NCBI GenBank assembly: GCA_015069695.1 | Contig: JADCRZ010000023.1 | Coordinates: forward strand, 40,643-104,642 | Direction: 5' to 3' | DNA from: Williamsia sp. | GTDB taxonomy: Bacteria > Bacteroidota > Bacteroidia > Chitinophagales > Chitinophagaceae | Length of the DNA stretch: 64,000 bases | Made by a program: the position numbers and the translations under genes | The notes under the pieces: model-generated | Database searches by the model: none | Told to the model about the DNA's origin: nothing | What the model saw: only the letters and a program-made list of their open reading frames with translations | In this document: one piece after another, positions 1 through 7,702 of the stretch | How positions within the stretch are numbered: position 1 is the stretch's first letter | Layout: every line of letters begins with the position of its first letter

Positions 1-1
1 G

Positions 2-271
2 ATCAGGGTACACATGAAATACCTGGGTCATCCCATTGTATGCGATCCGGTATATGGCAGTGAAGAGCCGGTGCTGCTGTCGGGCATTAAAAAGAAATAC
101 AAGCTATCCAAATCGGAGGAGGAAGAAAGACCCCTGCTTGACCGCCTTGCCCTGCATGCACAAAAACTGGTTATCAGGGATTTACAGGGGGAAAAGCACC
201 AACTGGAAGCGCCCCTGCCCAAAGATATGCGGGCCCTCTTGCAGCAGCTGCGGAAATGGAGAGGCCAATAA
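2..271 (+). CDS. RluA-family pseudouridine synthase, C-terminal part
   Basis: The reading frame is open from base 2, so only the last 89 codons are in the window. It starts inside the conserved block IRVHMKYLGHPIVCDPVYG, followed by the RLALHA motif near the C-terminus; both are typical of RluA/RluC/RluD-type enzymes that isomerise uridine to pseudouridine in rRNA or tRNA. The catalytic Asp and any S4 domain lie upstream of the window, so the target RNA and the exact subfamily cannot be told. The internal ATG at base 14 is inside the conserved motif and is not the true start. A two-step inverted repeat follows the stop codon. Confidence 0.9.
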   Translation: MRVHMKYLGHPIVCDPVYGSEEPVLLSGIKKKYKLSKSEEEERPLLDRLALHAQKLVIRDLQGEKHQLEAPLPKDMRALLQQLRKWRGQ

Positions 272-276
272 TAAAC

Positions 277-334
277 ATTCCGGCAAAGCTGGTTGAATTC
301 CTGTGTTACGAATTCAAATATGCTCTGCCGGAAT
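277..334. terminator. Bipartite hairpin between convergent genes
   Basis: ATTCCGGCA (277-285) pairs perfectly with TGCCGGAAT (326-334), and TTGAATTC (293-300) pairs with GAATTCAA (310-317) inside it. It lies just after the pseudouridine synthase stop and before the convergent peroxiredoxin end at 393. There is no strong T-run, so a bidirectional terminator is inferred from position and pairing only. Confidence 0.5.
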
Positions 335-392
335 AATTATAAAATAGAAGACGCTATTTGACAAACCGGTCAATGCGCCTGCGGACACATCA

Positions 393-1031
393 TCAATCCT
401 TGTTTGGCTGCGGCGTATAACGCAGGTAAGGTTTTACGACCTTTACGCCTTTCGGGAATTTTTTCACGGCATCTTCTGTAGAAACAGCCGGCACTACAAT
501 CACGTCTTCTCCTTCCTTCCAATCAGCTGGCGTAGCTACACTGTAATTGGCGGTGAGCTGCAGTGAATCAATTACGCGCAGTACTTCAAAGAAATTTCTG
601 CCGGTAGAAGCCGGATAGGTGATCATCAGCTTGACTTTTTTATCGGGACCGATCACAAATAAGGAGCGGACGGTAGCAGTAGCAGAAGCATTGGGGTGGA
701 TCATGCCGTAGAGTTCGGCCACTTTCCGGTCTTCATCTGCGATCAGCGGAAAATCAACAGAACAATTCTGGGTTTCGTTGATATCGCCTTTCCAGCCAAA
801 ATGCTTATCCAACGGGTCAACGCTTACAGCCAGCACTTTTACATTGCGCTTGGCAAACTCATCTTTTAACATGGCTGTTCTGCCTAATTCGGTGGTGCAA
901 ACAGGCGTGTAATCGGCGGGGTGCGAGAACAAAACGCCCCAACTGTCGCCCAGGTATTCATAAAAATCAATCTTTCCTTCTGTTGTGTCGGCAGTGAAAT
1001 TAGGAGCGGTATCTCCAAGTTGTAAGCTCAT
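393..1031 (-). CDS. 1-Cys peroxiredoxin (Prx6 type)
   Basis: A 212-residue thiol peroxidase that would reduce hydrogen peroxide and alkyl hydroperoxides in the cytoplasm. The peroxidatic cysteine is Cys45 in the motif PVCTTE, preceded by FSHPADYTP as in the Prx6 group. The C-terminal extension (about residues 160-212, including VVKPYLRYTPQP) is also typical of Prx6. The only other cysteine, near residue 89, is not at a resolving position, so a 1-Cys mechanism with an external thiol is expected. No signal peptide is present. It is probably a single-gene unit; upstream a weak -7-like TACCTTCA precedes the ATG. Confidence 0.93.
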   Translation of the reverse strand: MSLQLGDTAPNFTADTTEGKIDFYEYLGDSWGVLFSHPADYTPVCTTELGRTAMLKDEFAKRNVKVLAVSVDPLDKHFGWKGDINETQNCSVDFPLIADEDRKVAELYGMIHPNASATATVRSLFVIGPDKKVKLMITYPASTGRNFFEVLRVIDSLQLTANYSVATPADWKEGEDVIVVPAVSTEDAVKKFPKGVKVVKPYLRYTPQPNKD

Positions 1032-1249
1032 AATGTAAAATTTTAGGGGGTGAAGGTATTAAATTCTAGTAATTTGGTGGACTATAAAGGTTTCTACCGA
1101 TGCCAAGTTAAGAAAAATTGTATAACAGAAATTGATTTTTAAGTTATTGCAGGACCGCAAACAAAAAAATGCAGGAGCCGTCCAGTGCAAAAACAGGGGG
1201 TTATAAAGCTTGAATGGCCAGATGCGGTTGGTCTTCGGCAGGGAAAAGC

Positions 1250-1765
1250 TTATCTGTAAATATCCAGCAAGCCTTCCGGGAGTTCTACATGCACCTGCTT
1301 TTTTTTCTTGTCGATCTTTTTGAGCGTTTCTGCATGAACGGGGATAAAAGCGTCGTTCTCTCCCAGCCGGATTCTGCAAAGTACCTGGTGGGGTTGTTCA
1401 ATTACCTCGAGGATTTCCCCGATGGGTTCGGCATAATTGATTACCCGGTAACCGAGCAAAGAAAGAGAGGATGAGGAAGCCGCGAACTGGGAGAAATCCT
1501 GTTCCCGGAGCCATACCTCCTTCTGCATCAGTTTCCGGGCAGTTTCTTTTGTATCGATGCCTTCCAGCTTTACAAACACAGACACACCATCTTTGGCCCG
1601 GGCCCGTGTAACAAAGTAAGGCAGCATCTGATCCGCACCGGCTTCCAGGAAAATAGCTTCCAGTCCTTTCAGCGCGGTTTTCTTCCCCAGGTTGTGCTGC
1701 AGCAGCAGCTCACCTTCAAGGCCATGCGTAGCTACAAATTTGCCGATGCTGTTATACTGGTTCAT
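1250..1765 (-). CDS. rimM: Ribosome maturation factor RimM
   Basis: 171 residues, the usual RimM length. The N-terminal beta-barrel begins YNSIGKFVATHGLEGE, matching the family signature (G-K-hydrophobic-x-x-x-H-G-L-x-G), and the C-terminal PRC-barrel holds the FIPVHAETLKKID segment. RimM binds ribosomal protein S19 and assists maturation of the 30S head. It lies directly downstream of rpsP on the same strand, the common rpsP-rimM order, but trmD is not next to it; trmD is 17 kb away at 18515. A terminator-like hairpin ends 8 nt before the start codon and probably limits rimM expression relative to rpsP. Confidence 0.95.
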   Translation of the reverse strand: MNQYNSIGKFVATHGLEGELLLQHNLGKKTALKGLEAIFLEAGADQMLPYFVTRARAKDGVSVFVKLEGIDTKETARKLMQKEVWLREQDFSQFAASSSSLSLLGYRVINYAEPIGEILEVIEQPHQVLCRIRLGENDAFIPVHAETLKKIDKKKKQVHVELPEGLLDIYR

Positions 1766-1773
1766 ATCAACAA

Positions 1774-1802
1774 AAATCCCGGTGAATGGCTCACCGGGAT
1801 TT
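1774..1802 (-). terminator. Terminator-like hairpin between rpsP and rimM
   Basis: On the minus strand a perfect 12-bp stem (AAATCCCGGTGA pairing with TCACCGGGATTT) has a 5-nt loop and is followed by a run of T residues. It has the form of an intrinsic terminator and lies 20 nt after the rpsP stop and 8 nt before the rimM ATG. It could end most rpsP transcripts, or hide the rimM initiation region. Confidence 0.75.
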
Positions 1803-1821
1803 CCTGTATAAAGTTGTGGAT

Positions 1822-2271
1822 TTATCTTTCCGGCCTGTTGTTTCCTTCAGGTCTTCTTTCTTGTTGTCTTCTTGGATCACCACCTCTGGCTGTAAAGCGG
1901 GCTCTCCGGCTTTCTTCCATGCGGCGTTTGAGCTGTGCTTCATGTTCGGTGCTCCACTTGGTGAATTTTTCCATTGCGGTGGCATCATCGAACAAACCCA
2001 GCTTTACACCACGCAACAGGTGCTTCAGGTAAAGCACGCCTTTAAACGACAGGATCTTTCTCACTGTGTCGGTTGGTTGTGCACCTTTGTGCAGCCAGTC
2101 TAAAGCTTTTTGGCGGTCTAACTGGATAGCGGCGGGAACTGTTTGAGGGTTGTAGGTACCAATTTTCTGGATAAACTTACCGTCTCTGGGTGATCGGGCA
2201 TCGGCTACTACTACAAAATAGAATGGTCTTTTCTTCGACCCATGTCGTTGTAATCTCATTTTTACTGGCAT
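1822..2271 (-). CDS. rpsP: 30S ribosomal protein S16
   Basis: 149 residues from the ATG at 2271. The frame is open further upstream, but [19 protein letters not shown] is the canonical S16 N-terminus and a promoter element lies 58 nt before it, so the longer reading is rejected. S16 binds 16S rRNA early in 30S assembly. The core (about residues 1-85) carries [16 protein letters not shown] and IQKIGTYNP. The tail after residue 110 is very basic and rich in Arg, Glu and Gln; a long C-terminal extension of this kind is common in Bacteroidetes S16. First gene of the rpsP-rimM pair. Confidence 0.96.
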   Translation of the reverse strand: MPVKMRLQRHGSKKRPFYFVVVADARSPRDGKFIQKIGTYNPQTVPAAIQLDRQKALDWLHKGAQPTDTVRKILSFKGVLYLKHLLRGVKLGLFDDATAMEKFTKWSTEHEAQLKRRMEESRRARFTARGGDPRRQQERRPEGNNRPER

Positions 2272-2328
2272 CTTAAATAAAAATTTAAATGCTTTTAATA
2301 AATTGGTTTTCTTAAAATACTCGAGCTG

Positions 2329-2336
2329 CAAAAATA
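2329..2336 (-). promoter_or_regulatory. Bacteroidetes-type promoter for rpsP
   Basis: Read on the minus strand, TATTTTTG is a perfect TAnnTTTG -7 element. A TTTG (complement of CAAA at 2355-2358) lies about 18 nt further upstream, at an acceptable distance for the -33 element. The predicted leader before rpsP is about 50 nt. Confidence 0.65.
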
Positions 2337-2390
2337 ATGATATGTCGCAATTGACCAAATATTATAGCAGGCGCATTCTCTATCTAAACG

Positions 2391-3713
2391 TTAATTAAAT
2401 TTAAAGCCTGCCCTGCCGCCCATCGGCATTTTGTTCATAAACTTCATCATTTGCTTCATCTGGTCGAACTGTTTCATAAACGCATGAACTTCTGCAATAT
2501 CCTTGCCACATCCTTTTGCAATGCGGGTTCTTCTGCTGTTGTCGATGATATCCGGGTTCATCCGTTCGTAGGGTGTCATTGACTGGATCATCGCTTCAAT
2601 GCTCTTGAATGAATCATCGCTGATGTCTACATCCTTGATGGCTTTGCCCACACCGGGTATCATGGCCATCAGGTCTTTGAGGTTGCCCATTTTTTTGATC
2701 TGCTGCAGCTGTTCCATAAAATCCTCAAAATCAAACTGGTTTTTCCGGATTTTCTTTTCCAGCTTGCGGGCCTTCTCTTCATCGTACTGCAGCTGGGCTT
2801 TTTCTACGAGCGTGGTAATATCACCCATCCCCAGGATACGCTGTGCCATCCTTTCCGGGTAGAACACATCAAGGGTATCCATCTTCTCGCCGCTGCTCAC
2901 AAACTTGATGGGTTTGTTCACCGTGTACTTGATGGAGAGGGCAGCTCCCCCGCGGGTATCGCCATCGAGCTTGGTAAGTACAACGCCGCTGAAATCAAGC
3001 CGGTCGTTGAATGCCTTGGCAGTGTTCACGGCATCCTGCCCGGTCATGGAATCTACCACAAAAAGAATTTCCTGTGGCTGCACGGCGGCTTTAACGTTGG
3101 CCACTTCGGTCATCATAGCCTCGTCAATGGCCAGGCGGCCGGCCGTATCGATAATGAGGATATTTTTATTCTTGCTTTTTGCTTCCCGGATGGCATTCTG
3201 CGCGATCGACACCGCATCCTTGTTCTCCGGCTCGCTGTACACATCTACACCGATCTGTTCGCCCAATACCTTGAGCTGGTCGATCGCTGCGGGCCGGTAA
3301 ATATCTGCTGCCACCAGCAGGGGCGACAAGCCCTTTCTTGTTTTGAGATAATTGGCCAGCTTGCCGCTGAAGGTTGTTTTACCCGAACCCTGCAACCCGG
3401 CAATCAGCACAATGGCCGGACTGCCCTTTGTGATGAAATTGCTTTCGGAGCCGCCCATCAGCTCAACCAGTTCGTCTTTTACCAGCTTTACCATGAGCTG
3501 TCCCGGGCTAATGGCATTGAGCACCTTTTCACCGTTGGCTTTTTCCTTTACCTTGTCGGTAAATTCTTTTGCGATCTTGTAATTCACGTCGGCATCTACC
3601 AGCGCCCTGCGGATTTCTTTTACGGTAGAAGCGATGTTCAGTTCGGTAATCCTGCCTTCACCCTTTAATTGCTTGAAGGCGGTCTCCAACCTTTCACTTA
3701 AACTTTCAAACAT
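2391..3713 (-). CDS. ffh: Signal recognition particle GTPase Ffh
   Basis: 440 residues from the ATG at 3713, where the typical MFESLSERLETAFKQLKG begins; the 36 codons upstream are not family-like. Ffh binds signal sequences and 4.5S RNA and delivers ribosomes to FtsY at the membrane. The N domain is followed by a GTPase domain with P-loop GLQGSGKTT, then DIYRPAAIDQL, DTAGRL and the G4 motif TKLDGDTRGG. The M domain contains the RNA-binding SRRTRIAKGCG stretch and ends in a Met-rich segment. A TACATTTG promoter element lies about 100 nt upstream. Confidence 0.97.
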   Translation of the reverse strand: MFESLSERLETAFKQLKGEGRITELNIASTVKEIRRALVDADVNYKIAKEFTDKVKEKANGEKVLNAISPGQLMVKLVKDELVELMGGSESNFITKGSPAIVLIAGLQGSGKTTFSGKLANYLKTRKGLSPLLVAADIYRPAAIDQLKVLGEQIGVDVYSEPENKDAVSIAQNAIREAKSKNKNILIIDTAGRLAIDEAMMTEVANVKAAVQPQEILFVVDSMTGQDAVNTAKAFNDRLDFSGVVLTKLDGDTRGGAALSIKYTVNKPIKFVSSGEKMDTLDVFYPERMAQRILGMGDITTLVEKAQLQYDEEKARKLEKKIRKNQFDFEDFMEQLQQIKKMGNLKDLMAMIPGVGKAIKDVDISDDSFKSIEAMIQSMTPYERMNPDIIDNSRRTRIAKGCGKDIAEVHAFMKQFDQMKQMMKFMNKMPMGGRAGFKFN

Positions 3714-3818
3714 ACGATAGCCGTTTATAATTTGCGGTGTGGAAGCAGGAACGGTCAGCTCCGTACGGTCCACAAAAAAAGTGAACACAACCAATGTCAT
3801 ATTCACTTTAGATCCATA

Positions 3819-3826
3819 CAAATGTA
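3819..3826 (-). promoter_or_regulatory. Bacteroidetes-type -7 element upstream of ffh
   Basis: Minus-strand TACATTTG matches TAnnTTTG perfectly, 105 nt upstream of the ffh ATG. A -33 TTTG at proper spacing is not obvious. Confidence 0.5.
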
Positions 3827-3834
3827 GCTAAGCC

Positions 3835-3857
3835 TGTCTAATCTGTAAAATCCTTTT
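3835..3857. repeat. Fragment of a dispersed gene-end repeat
   Basis: CTAATCTGTAAAATCCTTTT here matches CTAATCCGTAAAATCCTTTT near 51248 at 19 of 20 bases, and both resemble the GGATTACACGGATTAA core of the large inverted repeat at 45664-45857. It lies between ffh and rpoD, just downstream of rpoD. Confidence 0.5.
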
Positions 3858-3873
3858 TAGGTATAACAAACGG

Positions 3874-4740
3874 CTAACCAAGGTAAGGCCGGAGCATTTT
3901 GCAGCGGGTGGTGGTCCGCAGCTTGGTAATGGCTTTGTCCTTGATCTGCCTTACGCGTTCGCGGGTCAGGTTAAACCGCATGCCAATGTCTTCCAGGCTC
4001 ATAGGATGATCAACACCGATGCCGTAGAAATAGCAGATCACTTCTTTTTGCCTTTCTGTTAAGGCCGTAAGCGAGCGGCCGATCTCCTGTTTAAGCGATT
4101 CATCGTGCTCGATCAGTTTTTCTGTTCTTTCCGCATTCGGGTTTTCAAATACATCGATCAGGGTGCTGTCTTCTCCTTCCGAAAGGGGCGAATCCATGCT
4201 TACATGCCGGGCTGCAATGCCCAGGGTGGCCAGCACTTCTTCGGTATCCATCTGGAGCATTTCTGCGAGCTCTTCCGGCGAGGGTTCGCGCTCGTACTCC
4301 TGCTCTAACTGGGAGTAGGCTTTTTGGATCCGGTTGGTAAGGCCCACCTTGTTGAGCGGAAGCCGCACAATGCGCGACTGTTCAGCCAATGCCTGCAAGA
4401 TGCTCTGGCGGATCCACCATACAGCATAAGAAATAAATTTAAAGCCCCTGGTTTCATCGAAACGCTGGGCAGCTTTGATCAATCCAAGGTTTCCTTCATT
4501 GATCAGGTCGGGTAGCGACAAGCCTTGATTCTGGTATTGCTTTGCTACAGATACAACAAACCGGAGATTGGCTTTGGTAAGTTTATCCAGGGCTGCGGTG
4601 TCGCCCTGCTTGATGCGAATTGCCAGCTTGACTTCTTCTTCTGGGCTGATCAATTCTACCTTTCCGATTTCCTGGAGGTACTTCTCCAGGCTCTGGCTCT
4701 CCCGGTTGGTAATAGACTTCGTAATTTTGAGCTGGCGCAT
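3874..4740 (-). CDS. rpoD: Primary sigma factor RpoD/SigA
   Basis: 288 residues from the ATG at 4740 ([15 protein letters not shown] is the usual Bacteroidetes N-terminus; a second ATG two codons earlier at 4746 is possible). It recruits core RNA polymerase to housekeeping promoters. Region 1.2 is [11 protein letters not shown], region 2 holds [23 protein letters not shown] and the -10-recognition helix [16 protein letters not shown]. Region 4 ends with [23 protein letters not shown]. Region 1.1 is missing, as expected for this phylum, and the protein matches the observed TAnnTTTG promoters. It has no recognised operon partner. Confidence 0.97.
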   Translation of the reverse strand: MRQLKITKSITNRESQSLEKYLQEIGKVELISPEEEVKLAIRIKQGDTAALDKLTKANLRFVVSVAKQYQNQGLSLPDLINEGNLGLIKAAQRFDETRGFKFISYAVWWIRQSILQALAEQSRIVRLPLNKVGLTNRIQKAYSQLEQEYEREPSPEELAEMLQMDTEEVLATLGIAARHVSMDSPLSEGEDSTLIDVFENPNAERTEKLIEHDESLKQEIGRSLTALTERQKEVICYFYGIGVDHPMSLEDIGMRFNLTRERVRQIKDKAITKLRTTTRCKMLRPYLG

Positions 4741-4746
4741 GCTCAT

Positions 4747-5046
4747 AGGTGACAGGTTTAAAGTTTTCGGGGTTATATAAAACTTACAAGAAAACGTAGA
4801 ATAAAAGATTTTCTTATACCGGCACCGGGGTCTTTTTGAAGGAGAGTAGGAAAAATCAAAGTATCAACTATTTACCGCTCTGCAAAATATTTTTACAAGG
4901 TATTGAACATCAATTTTTTTTATCCCTGATTTTTACCAAAATCCCGCCCGGGAGGCTTAACAAAATTTATATGGATAAAAATTTTGCAGGATGAAATATT
5001 TGTATATTATTGCACTTATTGGAAACGCCATAGACCAAGTTCTTAG
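4747..5046. other. AT-rich divergent intergenic region
   Basis: About 300 bp between rpoD (minus) and the START-like gene (plus). It is AT-rich, as expected for two divergent promoters. The best plus-strand candidate is AATATTTG at 4995-5002, one mismatch from TAnnTTTG. No perfect -7 element for rpoD and no RNA gene were seen. Confidence 0.4.
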
Positions 5047-5427
5047 ATGAGCAAGAAACAACTTTTTACCCTTGAATACCCTGTACGGTGCTCGCCCACT
5101 ATCCTGTATGAATTCCTGAGCACCCCTGCGGGTTTGCAGGAGTGGTTTGCAGAAAAGGTTGATGAGCGTGACAGTGTGTTCAGCTTTTCCTGGGATAAAA
5201 CAGTTGACAAAGCCGAAGTGCTTCAAAGTGAAGAAGCCAAATCCATCCGCTTCCATTGGCTGAATGCTCCCAAAGAAGAATTTTTTGAATTCAGCATAGA
5301 AAAATCAGAAGTTACCAACCAAACCATTCTTTGCATCAAGGATTTTGCGGAGAAAAAAGAGATCAAAGACCAAAGCCAGTTGTGGGATTCACAGGTGAAA
5401 GACCTGTTCCACCGGATCGGAAGCTGA
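5047..5427 (+). CDS. START-like domain protein
   Basis: 126 residues, small and cytoplasmic, with no signal peptide or membrane segment. The pattern TLEYPVRCSPTILYEFLSTPAGLQEWFA is that of the AHSA1/START-like fold (helix-grip), and the short Bacteroidetes subgroup of this length is common as a conserved single-domain protein. It would bind a hydrophobic ligand or a protein partner; no catalytic role can be assigned. The C-terminal helix carries SQLWDSQVKDLFHRIG. It stands alone, with rpoD diverging upstream and an unrelated convergent gene downstream. Confidence 0.75.
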   Translation: MSKKQLFTLEYPVRCSPTILYEFLSTPAGLQEWFAEKVDERDSVFSFSWDKTVDKAEVLQSEEAKSIRFHWLNAPKEEFFEFSIEKSEVTNQTILCIKDFAEKKEIKDQSQLWDSQVKDLFHRIGS

Positions 5428-5435
5428 TACCGTCC

Positions 5436-5448
5436 TTGAACCTTGATT
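5436..5448. repeat. Fragment of a dispersed gene-end repeat
   Basis: TTGAACCTTGATT is identical to the outer end of the right arm of the inverted repeat at 45664-45857, and is followed by GGATTTCAGGAT- and GGATT-containing sequence of the same style. It lies in the gap between two convergent genes. Confidence 0.45.
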
Positions 5449-5518
5449 CCAGGGATTTCAGGATAGAGAGGATTGGTACTATCGGTACATTACTTTAAGC
5501 TTGGAATGCATGTTTTTT

Positions 5519-6160
5519 TTATGATTGAACATCCTCCCCTGCATCTTCACTCCAGATAAGCAGTTTCAGCAATTCCCGGAATGATTTATATAGTTCTTCT
5601 TCCATTTCACTCCATTGCTTCAGACTTACTTTTGCGGCCAGCTTTATAAAACCGCTTTCAGGTAGCTTTTTTTCAAAATATGGTAATCCATCCTCTGTAA
5701 CAGGTCTATAATCATGGCTTGTTACATCGTGGTTCCACTCGTCCCCTTCAGTAGAACAATAAAAGGCGTGCGCTGCAAGTGCGGCTATGGAAGATGAAAT
5801 GTTATTGCAGATAAGCGATCTGTATCTTCCCTTTACATGCAGCGCAATGCTGCAGAACTGACCCCACCAGAAAAAGGTGCGGATGGCAAAGATATCATCC
5901 TTGCTGAACGACTTGGGATAATCGAGCATGAGATAGGGCAAGCCCCGGTAGTTCTCTCCCCGGGAAATCTTTGCATTGGAACTTTTGATGAACCCGGGCA
6001 GCAGGCCGCTGTTTGCACCAACGGCTTCTTTCATGCGCTCCGCAAGCGAGCCCATGCCCTCCGCCATTTTCCGCATCACCCCGTTCTTTGTTAAAATCCA
6101 ACTGCCATCCTGCATCAGTTCTATTTCGTGCGGCGAAAACTGTACTTTTGTCTCCTGCAT
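5519..6160 (-). CDS. Unrecognised protein, about 213 residues
   Basis: Not recognised. The frame is open to 6214, but the ATG at 6160 (MQETKVQFSP) is preferred. It leaves a 70-bp divergent promoter space, and minus-strand AACCTTTG at 6212-6219, one mismatch from TAnnTTTG, would start transcription near 6208, inside the longer reading. The protein has no signal peptide or clear membrane segment. It is rich in aromatic residues (RTFFWWGQFCS, about residues 95-105) and ends in an acidic stretch. The segment SRGENYRGLPYLMLDYPK is distinctive and might help a profile search. It diverges from the LptF/LptG-type gene and is convergent with the START-like gene. Confidence 0.6.
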   Translation of the reverse strand: MQETKVQFSPHEIELMQDGSWILTKNGVMRKMAEGMGSLAERMKEAVGANSGLLPGFIKSSNAKISRGENYRGLPYLMLDYPKSFSKDDIFAIRTFFWWGQFCSIALHVKGRYRSLICNNISSSIAALAAHAFYCSTEGDEWNHDVTSHDYRPVTEDGLPYFEKKLPESGFIKLAAKVSLKQWSEMEEELYKSFRELLKLLIWSEDAGEDVQS

Positions 6161-6230
6161 AATCAGATCTGTGCCAGCCTGTTTTTGCCTCTTGAGAGCA
6201 TAGCTGGCCATCAAAGGTTGGAAATTTTAC

Positions 6231-7691
6231 ATGAAGAAACTAGATGCGCTGATATTGAAAGCTTTTGTAGGCCCTTTTATAGCCACATTCTTTATCACGC
6301 TCTTTGTGCTGGTGCTGCAGTTTTTCTGGCTGTGGATCGATGATATGGTGGGCAAGGGACTTGATTTTTTGACCATTGCCAAGCTCTGCATGTATGTTGC
6401 CGCCTTTAACATCCCGCTCGCCCTGCCCCTTGCCATCCTGCTCTCCTCCATCATGACCTTTGGTAACCTGGGTGAAACCTTTGAACTGGTGGCCATCAAA
6501 TCAGCCGGTATTCCGCTGATCCGCTTTATGCGCCCGATGTTTCTGGCTACCCTGGTACTTTGCGGGGCTGCCTTCCTGTTCAACAACAACATCATCCCGG
6601 TTACCACGCTGAAAATGCAAACCCTGAAATACGACATTGTGGTTTCCAAACCGGCGCTCGACATCAAGGAAGGCGTGTTTTATGATAAGCTGGAAGGCTT
6701 TGTGATCAAGATCGGTAAAAAAGAAAAAGACGGATCAACCATCCGCAACGTAGTTATCTACGAAAAGAATTATGGCTTACAGGACAATATGATCGTGGCA
6801 AAGAGCGGCCAGATGAAGGTAACCCCGGACAAACACTTCCTGGAGTTCGACCTCAATGATGGCTGGCGCTACGAGGAGCGGGGAAACCGGATGACCACCA
6901 ATACAGAGTACATCCGCCTTGGTTTCAAGCAGTACAAAAAAGTATTTGACCTCAGCTCGTTCAAGCTCAATCAAACGGGTGACAGCCTGTTTAAAGACAA
7001 CTCATCCATGCTCACCACCCGCCAATTGGACAAGGTGATGGATTCGCTGAAAAAAGTTGAAGGACGTTATGCAAAAAGGACGATGGCAGAGGTTTCGCCG
7101 TATTTTACTTTCTCGCATTATGTTGATACCGGCTGGGTAAAGGTACAAGCCGCCGGAAAGAAGCCCATCCGGTCGCTGAAGGACATTATTCCCGACAGTG
7201 CCCGCTCCAATGTGATTGAACGTGCGCAGGCACAGGTAAACTATGTAAAGTCCACCGCAGATGTAACAGCCCTTGATTACGAGGCCAAGAAGCGCGACTT
7301 GCGCTCACACGCAATCGAATGGCACCGCAAGTTTACCATGTCTATTGCCTGCATGGTTTTATTCCTGATCGGCGCCCCGCTGGGCTCTATTATCCGCAAG
7401 GGTGGATTGGGTATGCCGCTGGTACTGGCAGTCGTCTTTTTTGTCATTTTCTTCCTTTTAAATAATTTCGGCGTGAAGCTGGTGAAAGAAGGCGTGCTGA
7501 AGCCCATTGCCGGCATGTGGATGGCCACATTTATTTTGACACCCGTCGGCATGTTCCTGATATACAAGGCCATGAGAGACTCACAGCTTTTCAACCAGGA
7601 AGCTTATTTCCGTGTATTCCGCCGGATTGGGAACTTATTTCAAAAAATCAGAACAATCTACCAGCAGCGACGTTTGGTTAGTTCTTCCTAA
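6231..7691 (+). CDS. LptF/LptG family permease (YjgP/YjgQ)
   Basis: 486 residues. The family forms the membrane part of the LptB2FG ABC transporter that extracts lipopolysaccharide from the inner membrane. The N-terminal half has membrane segments at about residues 15-35, 58-78 and 98-118, with the conserved start LDALILKAFVGPFIATF. A periplasmic region follows. Three more segments lie at about 368-388, 395-415 and 425-448. The protein is longer than the roughly 360 residues usual for LptF or LptG; the extra length lies in the region before the fourth segment. Which subunit it represents is not certain. The sod gene follows 11 bp downstream, so they may be co-transcribed. Confidence 0.9.
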   Translation: MKKLDALILKAFVGPFIATFFITLFVLVLQFFWLWIDDMVGKGLDFLTIAKLCMYVAAFNIPLALPLAILLSSIMTFGNLGETFELVAIKSAGIPLIRFMRPMFLATLVLCGAAFLFNNNIIPVTTLKMQTLKYDIVVSKPALDIKEGVFYDKLEGFVIKIGKKEKDGSTIRNVVIYEKNYGLQDNMIVAKSGQMKVTPDKHFLEFDLNDGWRYEERGNRMTTNTEYIRLGFKQYKKVFDLSSFKLNQTGDSLFKDNSSMLTTRQLDKVMDSLKKVEGRYAKRTMAEVSPYFTFSHYVDTGWVKVQAAGKKPIRSLKDIIPDSARSNVIERAQAQVNYVKSTADVTALDYEAKKRDLRSHAIEWHRKFTMSIACMVLFLIGAPLGSIIRKGGLGMPLVLAVVFFVIFFLLNNFGVKLVKEGVLKPIAGMWMATFILTPVGMFLIYKAMRDSQLFNQEAYFRVFRRIGNLFQKIRTIYQQRRLVSSS

Positions 7692-7702
7692 ACTTATTGT
7701 AT

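Noticed and set aside
1059..1379. 106-codon minus-strand frame across the peroxiredoxin/rimM gap
   Set aside because: It runs into the 3' part of rimM out of frame, and its composition is unlike that of neighbouring genes.
3714..3821. Longer N-terminus of ffh
   Set aside because: The promoter element at 3819-3826 and the family start at 3713 show these codons are leader sequence.
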